Assembly (NCBI RefSeq): GCF_000512895.1
Contig: NZ_CP007033.1
Span: 1,909,001-1,973,000, forward strand
Direction of reading: 5' to 3'
Source: Dehalobacter restrictus DSM 9455
GTDB taxonomy: Bacteria > Bacillota > Desulfitobacteriia > Desulfitobacteriales > Syntrophobotulaceae
Length of the DNA: 64,000 nt
Within the stretch, counting starts at the first letter, position 1. Every line of letters begins with the position of its first letter. Positions 36,622-45,084 of this stretch are shown here, piece by piece. The position numbers and the translations under genes are program-made. Under the pieces are notes generated by a model. The model saw only the letters and a program-made list of their open reading frames with translations, made no database searches and was not told the origin of the DNA.

Positions 36622-36762
36622 TTATGCATTCGTTCTAGGCTGTACACCGTCAATAATACAGATACCTACGTAATCACATACAGAACCTTGCTGCACTACA
36701 GCAAACTCATCTTCAGAAGAGAGCTGTACAAATTCAAATTCTGGCTTATTATACTGTTTCAA
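36622..36762 (-). CDS. precursor-like peptide 2 (46 aa)
   Basis: TTG at 36762 preceded by AGAGGTGAT. The peptide opens MKQYNKPEFEFVQLSSEDEF, then AVVQQGSVCDYVGICIIDGV and QPRTNA. The first 21 residues match the leaders of the peptides at 36801 and 42414 (MKxYxKPxxxxxxLxxE), while the rest differs apart from a CxxxGxC motif shared with peptide 1 (Cys29, Cys35). Placement after a radical SAM/PqqD pair supports a RiPP precursor: leader about 1-21, core about 22-46. The product is unknown. Confidence 0.75.
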   Translation of the reverse strand: MKQYNKPEFEFVQLSSEDEFAVVQQGSVCDYVGICIIDGVQPRTNA

Positions 36763-36800
36763 TATAATCACCTCTTAACATTGTAAATAATCAAAAAATC

Positions 36801-36977
36801 CTATTCTTGGTTGTTAGCAGTAAAAACCTTTCCGCCATAAGTAAATGTACAGAATGGCACATTATCCGGGCAAGACCCGGTCGTTGTACATTGCTGGCTT
36901 CCTACTCCCACAGCTGCAAAGCTTTCTTCAACACGTAATGAAATAAAATGAAACTCGGGTTTAAAATAACACTTCAT
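36801..36977 (-). CDS. precursor-like peptide 1 (58 aa)
   Basis: ATG 36977 follows GAAGAAGG. The leader reads MKCYFKPEFHFISLRVEESF, then AAVGVGSQQCTTTGSCPDNV and PFCTFTYGGKVFTANNQE. Core cysteines are at 30, 36 and 43, the first two in CxxxGxC as in peptide 2. A sigma-A-type promoter lies just upstream (37015-37043), so it can be expressed apart from the enzyme genes. Cys-rich cores next to radical SAM/SPASM enzymes are the usual substrates for thioether (sactipeptide or ranthipeptide) formation; that chemistry is inferred here. Confidence 0.8.
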   Translation of the reverse strand: MKCYFKPEFHFISLRVEESFAAVGVGSQQCTTTGSCPDNVPFCTFTYGGKVFTANNQE

Positions 36978-37014
36978 CCTTCTTCACCCCATTCAAATAA
37001 TAACCTATGAAAGG

Positions 37015-37043
37015 AGTATACTCGCAGATTCCAGTTTTTTCAA
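37015..37043 (-). promoter_or_regulatory. sigma-A-type promoter of the precursor genes
   Basis: On the minus strand TTGAAA (37038-37043) and TATACT (37015-37020) are separated by exactly 17 bases. Transcription would begin near 37008, about 30 bases before peptide 1. It sits in the gap between the radical SAM gene and peptide 1. Confidence 0.65.
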
Positions 37044-37082
37044 GTCCTATTTTTTGTATATTTATAGAAACAATTAGTGAAC

Positions 37083-38216
37083 TCAGTTGTTTTTTTGGTT
37101 ATTATAGTCTGTCCTTCTTTTCGCCAGTTCACAGAGATACGGCGCTGGCTTGTCATAGCTTCCGGTTTCCTGATACAGTCTTCCAGGGCAGTGTTCACAT
37201 AGTACTTGATATTCGCATTCCTTGCACGCCTTGCAGACCGGGATCTGGGCACACTTTTGTTTCAACTCCACCCAGGCATTTTGAAATCCGGAGATAAGCG
37301 GATACACTTTGGGTTCCCCCATGATCCCGCAGGGAGCCATGCTGCCATCCCAATTCACCCAGCCGGTACAAGATCCGGACATACATTGAAAGGCAAAATT
37401 TTCATCAGTCTGGGCCTTTGATGCAAGGATTTCCCGCATTGCCTCAGCGACAGCATCATCGTTTGGATTCACGGTTTTTTCCGTTTCCCCGATGATTTCG
37501 TTGTCAAAGCCGATCTTTCCTCTCTCCGTCATATGGATTTCAAAATTCAGCAATTCTTCCGGAGAAAGGCGGCATTCGCAAGAAGCAGTATTACAGCCTT
37601 CACGCACCGGCGCGATATAATTGACCACGCCCAGAACGCATTTCCTCTTCAGGGCAAAATTATGGATCTCGTCAAAGTCCGCTCTATTATATTGTGTAAC
37701 CGTGGTTTTGATCTCCGTAGGGATCCCTTTGTCCATTAACAGATCAACAGCCCGCGTCGCCCGGTCATATCCATCGGCAAATCCAGTTACTTTCTTGTAG
37801 GTATCACGGGAAGCACCATACAACGTAATACTCACAAGTTTCGGCGGAATTCTGGAAAGCCAATTGACAAATTCCGGCGTAATCAGTGTTCCGTTGGTGA
37901 ATATTTTAATGATTAAACCCAAGTTCATCAATTTTTCATACAACTCTTTAAAATCCTTGCGTAACAGCACCTCTCCGCCGGTCAGCGTAAGAAACAGCAG
38001 TCCGGCATCTCGGGCCTCTTCAGCCAATCGAACCCATTGTTCTGTTGTTAACTCTTTTGCTTTGGCCTGTTTATCATTCGCGGCATAACGCACATAGCAC
38101 ATCTTACATTGCAAGTTGCACCTTGCTGTCAGCTCAAAGGAAGAAGCAATAAACTCTTTTCTTTTTTTGCTCTCCAATGCCAAATTGAGATAGAGCTCAT
38201 TCCAAGTTTTTGCCAT
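37083..38216 (-). CDS. radical SAM/SPASM peptide maturase
   Basis: 377 residues. Cys33, Cys37 and Cys40 in TARCNLQCKMCY bind the 4Fe-4S cluster that cleaves SAM; LTLTGGEVLL is the GGE motif. The C-terminal SPASM domain carries many further cysteines: CMSGSCTGWVNWDGSMAPCG and CKACKECEYQVLCEHCPG, enough for auxiliary clusters. ATG 38216 follows AAGGAGA. It is directly downstream of the PqqD-like gene and upstream of two short precursor-like genes. Expected to modify their cores; the bond it forms cannot be told from sequence. Sulfatase-maturing enzymes share SPASM but no sulfatase is present. Confidence 0.88.
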   Translation of the reverse strand: MAKTWNELYLNLALESKKRKEFIASSFELTARCNLQCKMCYVRYAANDKQAKAKELTTEQWVRLAEEARDAGLLFLTLTGGEVLLRKDFKELYEKLMNLGLIIKIFTNGTLITPEFVNWLSRIPPKLVSITLYGASRDTYKKVTGFADGYDRATRAVDLLMDKGIPTEIKTTVTQYNRADFDEIHNFALKRKCVLGVVNYIAPVREGCNTASCECRLSPEELLNFEIHMTERGKIGFDNEIIGETEKTVNPNDDAVAEAMREILASKAQTDENFAFQCMSGSCTGWVNWDGSMAPCGIMGEPKVYPLISGFQNAWVELKQKCAQIPVCKACKECEYQVLCEHCPGRLYQETGSYDKPAPYLCELAKRRTDYNNQKNN

Positions 38217-38249
38217 CAGACAGAAATCTCCTTATCAGCGTTCACTTTA

Positions 38250-38516
38250 CTACGCTTCAATCAATCCTTTATCTTTAATGCTTTGGATAAATTCCTGAAT
38301 ATCCTTCTTGGCGATATCTTCGTCAACGCTGTATTCCGCCATCAAAACCTGAAGAAGCTCTTCCTCGGTTGTACCCTCTTTCAACTTCCCCCACAGAAGC
38401 GCGCCGCTTTCACTGAGTGTCATAATGCCATTAAATTCAACAACGCGCTCACCCAGTGGCACAACAACCCATTGACCGGCTACTTCGCGTAATAAGAATC
38501 CCTCTTTTAATTTCAA
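38250..38516 (-). CDS. PqqD-like precursor-recognition protein
   Basis: 88 residues: LKEGFLLREVAGQWVVVP, VEFNGIMTLSESGALLWGKL and a C-terminal helix pair with DIQEFIQSIKDKGLI, the winged-helix fold (RRE) of PqqD/LasB1 proteins that bind RiPP leaders and hand them to the modifying enzyme. Start TTG 38516 after GAGGAG. It lies 33 bases ahead of the radical SAM gene. The conserved KPEF-type leader of the small peptides is its probable ligand. Confidence 0.9.
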   Translation of the reverse strand: MKLKEGFLLREVAGQWVVVPLGERVVEFNGIMTLSESGALLWGKLKEGTTEEELLQVLMAEYSVDEDIAKKDIQEFIQSIKDKGLIEA

Positions 38517-38597
38517 TTACTATCACTCCTCATATACGCATAATAACTAAATATTACCATATAGAATTAAAAAAACATACAATTATTTTTAAAAATT

Positions 38598-39122
38598 TCA
38601 TTTATTTCTCTGTTCCAGTTCCCAGATCCGTCTTTTCAACTTTTTAATATAATGAACTATTCCAAATAAAAGCGTGACAAGTAGAACACCCGTCAAAACC
38701 CCCGCAGTATCGATGCAAATATCCAGGATCCGCGACGTGCGCATCGCAGAGAATCTTTGATGATATTCATCAATGATCCCGAAAAGCGGGGATAGCAATA
38801 CCGAAAACACAGCTGCCGGCACAACACGGTTAAAAGCGATATTCAGCATGATGCACATAACGGTGCCAATGAGTGCATATTCAATAAAATGAGCTGCCTT
38901 TCTGAGCAGTTGATTAAAGGTGACTTTCCAAAACATATCTCCTCTGTCCAGATCAAAATACCGATCCAGCCAATCAATCATCTGGTCAGCGATCCTGATG
39001 CTTAAATGATTCGACTGCGTTCCTGTCTGACTGCTTAGCTTCCATGAAAGGAAGACTAGAAACACAAGCACAATAAACAAGCCAACTGTCCCAATTATTC
39101 TTCTTATGATGCTGCTTTTCAT
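38598..39122 (-). CDS. VanZ-like membrane protein
   Basis: 174 residues with four hydrophobic segments (about 8-26, 65-85, 90-112 and 130-155). VTFNQLLRKAAHFIEYALIG and FGIIDEYHQRF are the VanZ motifs (K-x2-H-F-x-E-Y and DE-x-H-Q). VanZ proteins give low-level glycopeptide or lipopeptide tolerance and are also found beside RiPP genes, where they may protect the producer. ATG 39122 follows GAGGTAAC. Probably heads the PqqD-radical SAM unit. Confidence 0.85.
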   Translation of the reverse strand: MKSSIIRRIIGTVGLFIVLVFLVFLSWKLSSQTGTQSNHLSIRIADQMIDWLDRYFDLDRGDMFWKVTFNQLLRKAAHFIEYALIGTVMCIMLNIAFNRVVPAAVFSVLLSPLFGIIDEYHQRFSAMRTSRILDICIDTAGVLTGVLLVTLLFGIVHYIKKLKRRIWELEQRNK

Positions 39123-39791
39123 TTGTTACCTCAACCATATACTGTTCAAAATATATCCTTGTCACCTTAATGGACCAGACAATGCTGCAACATCTCCACT
39201 GCCTCCCTGTCAGGACGGCATTTCAGACTGTATACGCCTACACCTGAAAGTACCTCAGACAACGTATGTAAGCACATTGCCATGATGCTTTGATCATAAT
39301 ACGGCAAAAAACACCGCGGGGTGATCTTGGCTGCAGCCTGTGCTACGGGGATCCGTGTAATCTGATTTTCCGGAGCCTGCTCCAGTAAGACGATGGCTTG
39401 CAAAGGCGCAGATCCATTGAAATAAAGTGTTTTCGATCCGCTCCAACCGTGTTTAAAAAGCAAACGATTGTGAAATAAAATCTCCATTATGAAGCCGGAC
39501 ACAATCGGATTAATCATCTGTTCATTACCCGCATACGTTATCTCATCCCGGCTCCAGTCCGCATTCGCATCAGCTCTCGCAATCACTTTTCCGGTCGTAT
39601 CGTCCGTCAAATAAATGGAGGTAGGGTAATGTGAATGGTAATATAAAGCATACCGATTTACGCCAATGAAAGCATACAGGTTTCTGCCACAAAGCATACA
39701 ACTTTTCGCCAACAACCATACAACTTAAATCAAAAGACGCTACCGGACTTTTGTTAGAATAGATCTAGCAAAGAAGTCAGGAGCGGATGGG

Positions 39792-41306
39792 ATGAAAGGA
39801 TTTAAGATGTATAAAGAGATACAGCAACTTAAGGAAATTGGATTCACTCGGTCTCGGGCAGCGAAGCAGCTGAACATAAATCGAGAAACCGTAACACGGT
39901 ATTGGAACATGACAGCGGATGAATTTGCTAAACAGCTATATAGCATTTCCCGGGAAATGCTACTTTCGAAATATGAGGAAATTATCACCGGTTGGTTACG
40001 CCAATATCCAACGATGACAGCCGCACAAGTATGCGATTGGCTCAAGGAGCATTACAAAGAGGATATCAAAGAACGTACTGTCAGCCGTTATGTCAAAGGG
40101 TTACGAGAGGAATATAATCTAAAAAAATCAAATCATCCCAGGGATTATGAGGCTGTAGAAGAGCTCCCAATGGGGCAGCAGTTGCAGGTGGACTTTGGTG
40201 AGAAGTGGATGCAATCCATTGGTGGAGGGCGTGTGAAGATTCGTTTTGCAGCCTTCGTATTGGCTCATGCACGGTACAAATGGGCCTTCTTTCAAACCCG
40301 ACCATTCACAACAAACGATCTAGTTTCAAACTGCCATGAGTGCTTTAGATATATGGGTGGAATGCCGCTAGAACTGGTATTTGATCAGGATAGCATCGTC
40401 AGCGTTTCAGAAAACTATGGAGATATCATTCATACTTTTGAGTTTGAGAAGTTCCGGCAAGAATGCAATTTAAAAGTATATCTCTGCCGTGCAGCTGATC
40501 CGGAAAGTAAGGGCAAGATTGAGAATGTGGTTAAATTCATCAAGTATAATTTCCTTGAAAACAGACTGTTTGCTGACGAGGAAGTTCTCAACAGTTCATT
40601 TCTGAATTGGTTGGATAGAACCGGCAATGCGAAAATTCACGGCACTACTAAAAAGGTACCGGCCAAAGTGTTTGAGGATGAACGTGAACACCTTATACCC
40701 CTGCTGGACATCCGCTCAAACAGTGATGTACCCATCTACAGAAACGTCCGCAAAGATAATACCATCGTCTACGACAGCAATCGGTACTCTTTACCTCTTG
40801 GTACATACAACAACCAAAAAGAAGTCAGCATTGAGGCTAAGAGTGGAAAATTAACAATTATGACCGTATTCGGTGAGTTCATCTATGAACATCCAATCTC
40901 AACCGGCAGAGGTCAATTAATCAAAAGCACCAGTCATTCCAGAGACGTTACAGACTCCGTGGATGAAGCTCAAAACACCGTTGATGAGCTACTGCTGTTC
41001 AAAGCAACAGATTTTCTGAAAACTATTCGAACGGAAAAGGCTCGTTATGCCCGTGATCAGTTCAGGCTGCTACAAACATTATGCGATAAATATAGGATTG
41101 ATGAAGTACTAAATGCCATCAAATATTGTGAGGTGAGCAAACTCTTCGGAATAACTTATGTAAAGGATTTTTTAGAGCACAGTGTCAAACCAAAACAAGT
41201 AATCGTCCTCAATACTATTCCGGTTAGCAATAGCAAATACCATGTAACCACTGAGAAACGCTCCCTGGATGTTTATGCAAAGGCAGGTGGCATCCATCAT
41301 GAATGA
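39792..41306 (+). CDS. istA: IS21-family transposase IstA
   Basis: 504 residues: N-terminal helix-turn-helix [21 protein letters not shown], then a DDE catalytic core with [11 protein letters not shown] (first Asp), [10 protein letters not shown] (second Asp) and [19 protein letters not shown] (Glu), then a C-terminal beta-barrel-like region with [13 protein letters not shown] 39792 follows AGGAGCGGATGGG. It appears intact. Confidence 0.95.
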   Translation: MKGFKMYKEIQQLKEIGFTRSRAAKQLNINRETVTRYWNMTADEFAKQLYSISREMLLSKYEEIITGWLRQYPTMTAAQVCDWLKEHYKEDIKERTVSRYVKGLREEYNLKKSNHPRDYEAVEELPMGQQLQVDFGEKWMQSIGGGRVKIRFAAFVLAHARYKWAFFQTRPFTTNDLVSNCHECFRYMGGMPLELVFDQDSIVSVSENYGDIIHTFEFEKFRQECNLKVYLCRAADPESKGKIENVVKFIKYNFLENRLFADEEVLNSSFLNWLDRTGNAKIHGTTKKVPAKVFEDEREHLIPLLDIRSNSDVPIYRNVRKDNTIVYDSNRYSLPLGTYNNQKEVSIEAKSGKLTIMTVFGEFIYEHPISTGRGQLIKSTSHSRDVTDSVDEAQNTVDELLLFKATDFLKTIRTEKARYARDQFRLLQTLCDKYRIDEVLNAIKYCEVSKLFGITYVKDFLEHSVKPKQVIVLNTIPVSNSKYHVTTEKRSLDVYAKAGGIHHE

Positions 41307-42039
41307 ACGGATTGAGCGTGTCAATGCATTAGTTTCAGGACTGCATTTGCCCGCTGTCGATATAGAAAGGCTTTATGCTAAAAAGAACAATCTTACACCG
41401 CTAGAAAGCATCGAAGTTTTTCTTACCGAGCAGCAACGTCTTAGGACGGAAAAGCAAAATCTCATTCGTAGAAGAAGAGCCAATCTACCCGCCGAAAAAA
41501 CATTGGAAACTTTCGACTTCGGATTTCAACGCAGCGTGTCCAAAGAGCAGATGCTAAGGCTATTCGACATGACCTGGGTAGAGCAAGCTTTCAACATTTG
41601 TTTCTTGGGACCACCTGGTATTGGAAAATCGCATTTGGCCTTATCCTTAGCGGTACAAGCTTTAAACCTGGGTTATGCCGCTGCTTTCACTACCTTAGAT
41701 GAACTCATGATTACCCTGAAAACCTCGCAAATCTCGACAGCCAGTAATAGACGAATCAAAATACTAAACTCAGCAGCCCTGGTTATTATTGATGAGGTTG
41801 GCTTTATGCCACTTTCTACAACAGAAGCAAATTTGTTCTTCGGCTTCGTCTCCTCTATGTCCGAGAAAACATCATTGATCATTACCTCAAATAAGGGTTT
41901 TGATGAATGGGCTGACTTTTTAGGTGATGCTACAATTACAACAGCGATTTTAGACAGACTTATCCACCACTGCGAGATAATAAACATGACAGGCAACAGC
42001 TACAGACTCCAACACAGGAAGACTATTACCCAGTTATAA
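41299..42039 (+). CDS. istB: IS21 helper ATPase IstB
   Basis: About 246 residues from ATG 41299, which overlaps the istA stop by 8 bases. AAA+ motifs: Walker [17 protein letters not shown], Walker [14 protein letters not shown] and sensor [14 protein letters not shown]. The length is normal for IstB, which directs IstA to target DNA. Confidence 0.95.
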   Translation: MNERIERVNALVSGLHLPAVDIERLYAKKNNLTPLESIEVFLTEQQRLRTEKQNLIRRRRANLPAEKTLETFDFGFQRSVSKEQMLRLFDMTWVEQAFNICFLGPPGIGKSHLALSLAVQALNLGYAAAFTTLDELMITLKTSQISTASNRRIKILNSAALVIIDEVGFMPLSTTEANLFFGFVSSMSEKTSLIITSNKGFDEWADFLGDATITTAILDRLIHHCEIINMTGNSYRLQHRKTITQL

Positions 42040-42413
42040 AATGTTGTATGGTTTGTGGCGAAAAGTTGCTGGTTTTACTTGACTGCTTACAGGTAATCAC
42101 CATCAGAAATACAAACCCATTTGGCGCGGTCATCTACAAGGATCTTCCCTTGAGGAACTGCAATGCAATTACTTGCTCTTGTCACAATCTCCAGGTCGAT
42201 GAATTCCGGGTATTATTTTACTGCAAATGCTTCGAGTATCCGAAACCTTCCCGCCGCTCCGAAGCTACTCGGATCGTCAGCCCGGCAATTTGATAGTAAT
42301 AATAATTAATAACGATCAACCCTTCTCAAGGAAATGAACCTGCCTAATATTGACAGGTCCAATAAATCATACCATATTTTCGCAAGCTGTACTATCCCTT
42401 TTACGCGTTTTTC

Positions 42414-42578
42414 TTAATGCCTGCCTCTACCATTACCTTTGCCCCAGCCATTGTGATTACCGTTATTCCCCAGATCAGAAGGTACTGGTATTTCAATTGT
42501 TGTCGATGCTGTGCAGGCCAGGCTTTCTTCCGCTCTTAATTCAATGTACTCCAAACTTGGTTTTACATACGCTTTCAT
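42414..42578 (-). CDS. precursor-like peptide 3 (54 aa)
   Basis: ATG 42578 (or the adjoining ATG 42581) after AGAGAAG. It reads MKAYVKPSLEYIELRAEESL, then ACTASTTIEIPVPSDLGNNG and NHNGWGKGNGRGRH. The leader matches peptides 1 and 2, but the core is different: one Cys, then a Gly/Asn/His-rich, Arg-ending tail without CxxxGxC. A c-di-GMP riboswitch aptamer lies 56 bases upstream on the same strand. The kinase gene downstream is the broken one. May be a substrate of the same maturase or an orphan of a decayed second module. Confidence 0.72.
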   Translation of the reverse strand: MKAYVKPSLEYIELRAEESLACTASTTIEIPVPSDLGNNGNHNGWGKGNGRGRH

Positions 42579-42636
42579 CATTCTTCTCTGTTTTTAAATA
42601 TTTTTAATTTAATATTTTTCTATGGGAAATAAAAAA

Positions 42637-42727
42637 ACTTCATTTTTGGTAGCTGGCTGCCATTTTACAGGCCCTCTAGCTTTGCGTCCCTGCTTTTCAA
42701 CAGGTTTGCCATTATCAGTAATAAGTT
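42637..42727 (-). promoter_or_regulatory. c-di-GMP-I riboswitch before precursor peptide 3
   Basis: Minus-strand order: AACTTATTACTGATAATGG, CAAACCTGTTGAAAAGCAGG, GACGCAAAGCTAGAGGGCCT, then ATGGCAGCCAGCTACC and the closing strand AAGTT followed by seven T. It is about 95% identical to the two tandem aptamers at 44865-45060. It begins 17 bases after the hydrolase stop and ends 56 bases before peptide 3, so it is placed to control that gene. The P1 stem followed by a U run may itself terminate. Confidence 0.88.
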
Positions 42728-42737
42728 CTACCCATAA

Positions 42738-44104
42738 TTATCTTTAATTTCTAAGAGAATACACATTACCATTTGTTGCTTTCGCTACACTGGTAACCAA
42801 AGCATAAGGTTCATCCTTTTCATTCACTAGTCCGTAATTTGTATCTAGCTTATAAGATTTTGTTAATCCTTCAGCCGGAGGATCAACCCACATGAAAAAT
42901 TCAGAACCGACAAGAAATGGCATATTGAATAATGCTTTTTGATATATTTCATAAGCTTTTGCTCTCTCCGTCTGCGTATCTACTCGCATCCCAGCCCCTA
43001 CGGTACACGGGAGTCCGCTATCATACGCCGGAAAAGACCATTCGCTTATCATTATTGGCTGCTTTGCTTTATTGTAAATCTGTGCAAATATCTCACTGAG
43101 CTCAACGTTCTGATAAACACCATTCACTTTTATTTGGTCATAAGCTGTTTCCGCTTGCAGGTCAACTTTTCCATAGTAATTAAACGTACTTATATCCGTA
43201 TAATTTCTGCCGATACCCCATACCAAATCATAACATTTCTCAGTTCCGCATGCATTTCTGCTGCCTAATATCATATGGTTTTTATCGTATTTCTTTATTG
43301 CCCCTGTTGTTATCGTATAATATTTTTCTATAATCGCTTTTTCAAAGTCTGTTTTATCCGTATTGATGGCCAACTGGTTCTTTCCGGTAAATAAGGTCAT
43401 TTTTCCAAGTGTCTCGAATGAAGGATAATCTGTCCCCCAAGCCTTGTTCAAACTACTAATATTTCCATATCTATTTTGCAGCCAGTTGATCAAGGCAATC
43501 TTTGCCGTATGGGTTTTATCTTTTTTTATGACCAAGTCCGTAAGTCCGTATGTCGTATCAAAACTTTGGCCCCACCAGGAAAGTTCGTTATCCAGATAAT
43601 AGCCGAAAAGCCATGGGTCATTCTGATCTTCTTGGATCACCTTTCTAGCTAAGTCATCACAATAGTACTCAAATTTTGGACTGAAAACATTCGGAAAACA
43701 ATGATTGCTTGCGTCCAATCCGTATATTACATAATCTTCTCCGTATTTAGAAAAACTGCTCCCGAATCCAAATGATACCGTATGCGCTAGTCCACGATAC
43801 CTCAAAGACGGTGCTGAATCTATTCCCAGAAGATTAAATCCCCAACTGTTTAACCGCTCCGCAGTATTTTCTGCCCATTCTTCCTCAGAACCATAGATGC
43901 TTTTTACATTCTGTTCATAAGGGGAATAACCCAATGCCTCTGAGTAAATTCCTTTATATGTCATTCTCTGTGTTCCGACGGCAATAAATCCATTCCCATT
44001 AGGCGCAATCACCCACCATTTATCCCCTATTTTTTGGGTATGAAAAAATCCCGTTTTTTTACCGCTTATCGTCGTATCTGTTTCGATTTTAAGCTCAGGA
44101 TATG
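42738..44104. repeat. 1.37-kb duplicated segment, copy A
   Basis: Collinear with 46273-47639 at a constant offset of 3535 bases; all stretches compared are identical, including synonymous positions and the antisense frame. It starts just past the stop codon and ends abruptly at the TATCC codon pair that begins the shared YPELKIET protein segment. Confidence 0.95.
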
Positions 44105-44840
44105 AGCTAACTGCATTAACTTCATAAACTTTTTTATTTATTGTGCATTTTGCGTTATCGTACTTTGTTTCTACGGCCGCACTTGTCAGAGCAGGAATTC
44201 CTTTCTTTGTACAATTCTCCGAAGAAAAAATATATTCTTTCTCCCATATTTTTTTACCATCTAACTCGCATACTACCCCTGTAATTGATTTATTATTTAA
44301 ACTTATCTTGAGCACATACGGCTGGTTATATTTCCACTCAATTCCATCTCCTACGTATGAACCAACTTTTAGTTTTGTCTCCCCATAATCTTGCACACAC
44401 CATTGCCCATTAAACATTTCTTGAAGTTCAATATAATGCATTTCATTTTTAGCCTCAGGCCCTTCAACAAGTGCTAACGACCAATAATTATTATTGTCTG
44501 AATAAACTGATATCCCCGCCGACTTATACTTATCCCCTTGCGATACTTGAATAGTAACTTCAGATTCAAAAGTCAAATCAGTCCCAACGGTAGAATCATA
44601 TTTAGCAAAGCTCTTTTTCAATGAATTATTTTCGAAACAACCATTATTTACTTCCCAAGATATATCGTCAGTGATCCACTGAGGGCTACCATCACTTCCA
44701 GCAACGTAGGCGGAGAAATCATCCTGCAATCTTTGACTGCTTACACTGGGTTCACTTCCAGCTAGTGTTGTTGGTGCCACTAAAACTAATATTAGGCTTA
44801 TCGTGATTAACATTTTGATTGTTTTTCTTAAAATGTACAT
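42744..44840 (-). CDS. secreted chimeric glycoside hydrolase with N-terminal concanavalin-like domain
   Basis: 698 residues. Signal peptide about 1-28. Residues about 38-235 form a LamG/concanavalin-like domain (DDFSAYVAGSDGSPQWITDD, WSLALVEGPEAK, HYIELQEMFNGQW) closely similar to that of the protein at 45123. Residues 247-698 are a TIM-barrel hydrolase of clan-A type: YYLDNELSWWG gives the probable acid/base Glu419, PIMISEWSFPA the probable nucleophile Glu600. The hydrolase part is identical to residues 83-534 of the protein at 46279. Two tandem c-di-GMP aptamers precede it, the nearer ending about 10 bases before the GGAGAGGG site. Substrate unknown; agarase- or beta-galactosidase-like enzymes are the nearest in style. 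Confidence 0.85.
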   Translation of the reverse strand: MYILRKTIKMLITISLILVLVAPTTLAGSEPSVSSQRLQDDFSAYVAGSDGSPQWITDDISWEVNNGCFENNSLKKSFAKYDSTVGTDLTFESEVTIQVSQGDKYKSAGISVYSDNNNYWSLALVEGPEAKNEMHYIELQEMFNGQWCVQDYGETKLKVGSYVGDGIEWKYNQPYVLKISLNNKSITGVVCELDGKKIWEKEYIFSSENCTKKGIPALTSAAVETKYDNAKCTINKKVYEVNAVSSYPELKIETDTTISGKKTGFFHTQKIGDKWWVIAPNGNGFIAVGTQRMTYKGIYSEALGYSPYEQNVKSIYGSEEEWAENTAERLNSWGFNLLGIDSAPSLRYRGLAHTVSFGFGSSFSKYGEDYVIYGLDASNHCFPNVFSPKFEYYCDDLARKVIQEDQNDPWLFGYYLDNELSWWGQSFDTTYGLTDLVIKKDKTHTAKIALINWLQNRYGNISSLNKAWGTDYPSFETLGKMTLFTGKNQLAINTDKTDFEKAIIEKYYTITTGAIKKYDKNHMILGSRNACGTEKCYDLVWGIGRNYTDISTFNYYGKVDLQAETAYDQIKVNGVYQNVELSEIFAQIYNKAKQPIMISEWSFPAYDSGLPCTVGAGMRVDTQTERAKAYEIYQKALFNMPFLVGSEFFMWVDPPAEGLTKSYKLDTNYGLVNEKDEPYALVTSVAKATNGNVYSLRN

Positions 44841-44864
44841 ATTCTGTCCCTCTCCAAAACAAAA

Positions 44865-44955
44865 AACTTATTTTTGGTAACTGGCTGCCATTTTACAGGC
44901 CCTATAGCTTTGCGTCCCTGCTTTTCAACAGGTTTGCCATTGTCAGTAATAAGTT
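44865..44955 (-). promoter_or_regulatory. c-di-GMP-I riboswitch, proximal tandem copy
   Basis: GEMM-I core on the minus strand: AACTTATTACTGACAATGG, CAAACCTGTTGAAAAGCAGG, GACGCAAAGCTATAGGGCCT, then ATGGCAGCCAGTTACC and AATAAGTT, which pairs perfectly with the opening AACTTATT. The U run TTTTTTG and the ribosome binding site follow directly, so control could be by termination at P1 or by occlusion of translation. Confidence 0.92.
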
Positions 44956-44969
44956 AGACAAAAACAAAA

Positions 44970-45060
44970 AACTTAATTTTGGTAACTGGCTGCCATTTTA
45001 CAGGCCCTCTAGCTTTGCGTCCCTGCTTTTCAACAGGTTTGCCATTGTCAGTAATAAGTT
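44970..45060 (-). promoter_or_regulatory. c-di-GMP-I riboswitch, distal tandem copy
   Basis: Second full aptamer, 14 bases upstream of the proximal copy and differing from it by only a few bases (GCTAGAGGGCCT instead of GCTATAGGGCCT; AATTAAGTT at P1). Tandem aptamers of one class usually give a steeper or two-input-like response. Confidence 0.92.
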
Positions 45061-45084
45061 TTTGTCCGATATTCATTTAATTAA

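Larger units (their letters stand above)
39699..42068 (+). mobile_element. IS21-family insertion sequence
   Basis: About 2.37 kb with ends CAACTTTTCGCC (39699) and GGCGAAAAGTTG (up to 42068), each followed inward by a CCATACAAC-type second motif. It carries istA and istB overlapping by 8 bases. No clear target duplication was found next to these ends. Inserted in the decayed kinase gene, antisense to it. Confidence 0.85.
39167..42319 (-). pseudogene. HprK-like kinase remnant split by an IS21-type element
   Basis: 5' part: from TTG 42319 (after GAGAAGGG) the frame reads YYYYQIAGLTIRV, matching KYQVAGLVIHM of the intact kinase, then needs a frame change and passes a stop before PEFIDLEIVTRAS and VPQGKILVDD. 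After the IS (39699-42068) the reading resumes as LYAFIGVNRYALYYHSHY and continues to the normal C-terminus (APLQAIVLLEQ, CLKCRPDREAVE-like). Between EILFHNRLLF and KHGWSGSKT the whole P-loop segment found at residues 140-210 of the intact copy is absent. So the gene has lost its ATP site, carries frame lesions and is interrupted. Confidence 0.85.

Noticed and set aside
39167-39715. A short intact 182-residue gene
   Set aside because: Its first residues come from the IS end and the rest is the C-terminal part of a kinase lacking its ATP site; it is a remnant.
39690-42080. Target-site duplication for the IS21-type element
   Set aside because: Bases next to the two ends (AAGCATA and CTGGTTT) do not match; the ends may be misplaced by a few bases or the site has decayed.
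35175-42578. A true lasso-peptide cluster
   Set aside because: No asparagine-synthetase-like cyclase or transglutaminase-like leader protease is present, although accessory genes are similar.
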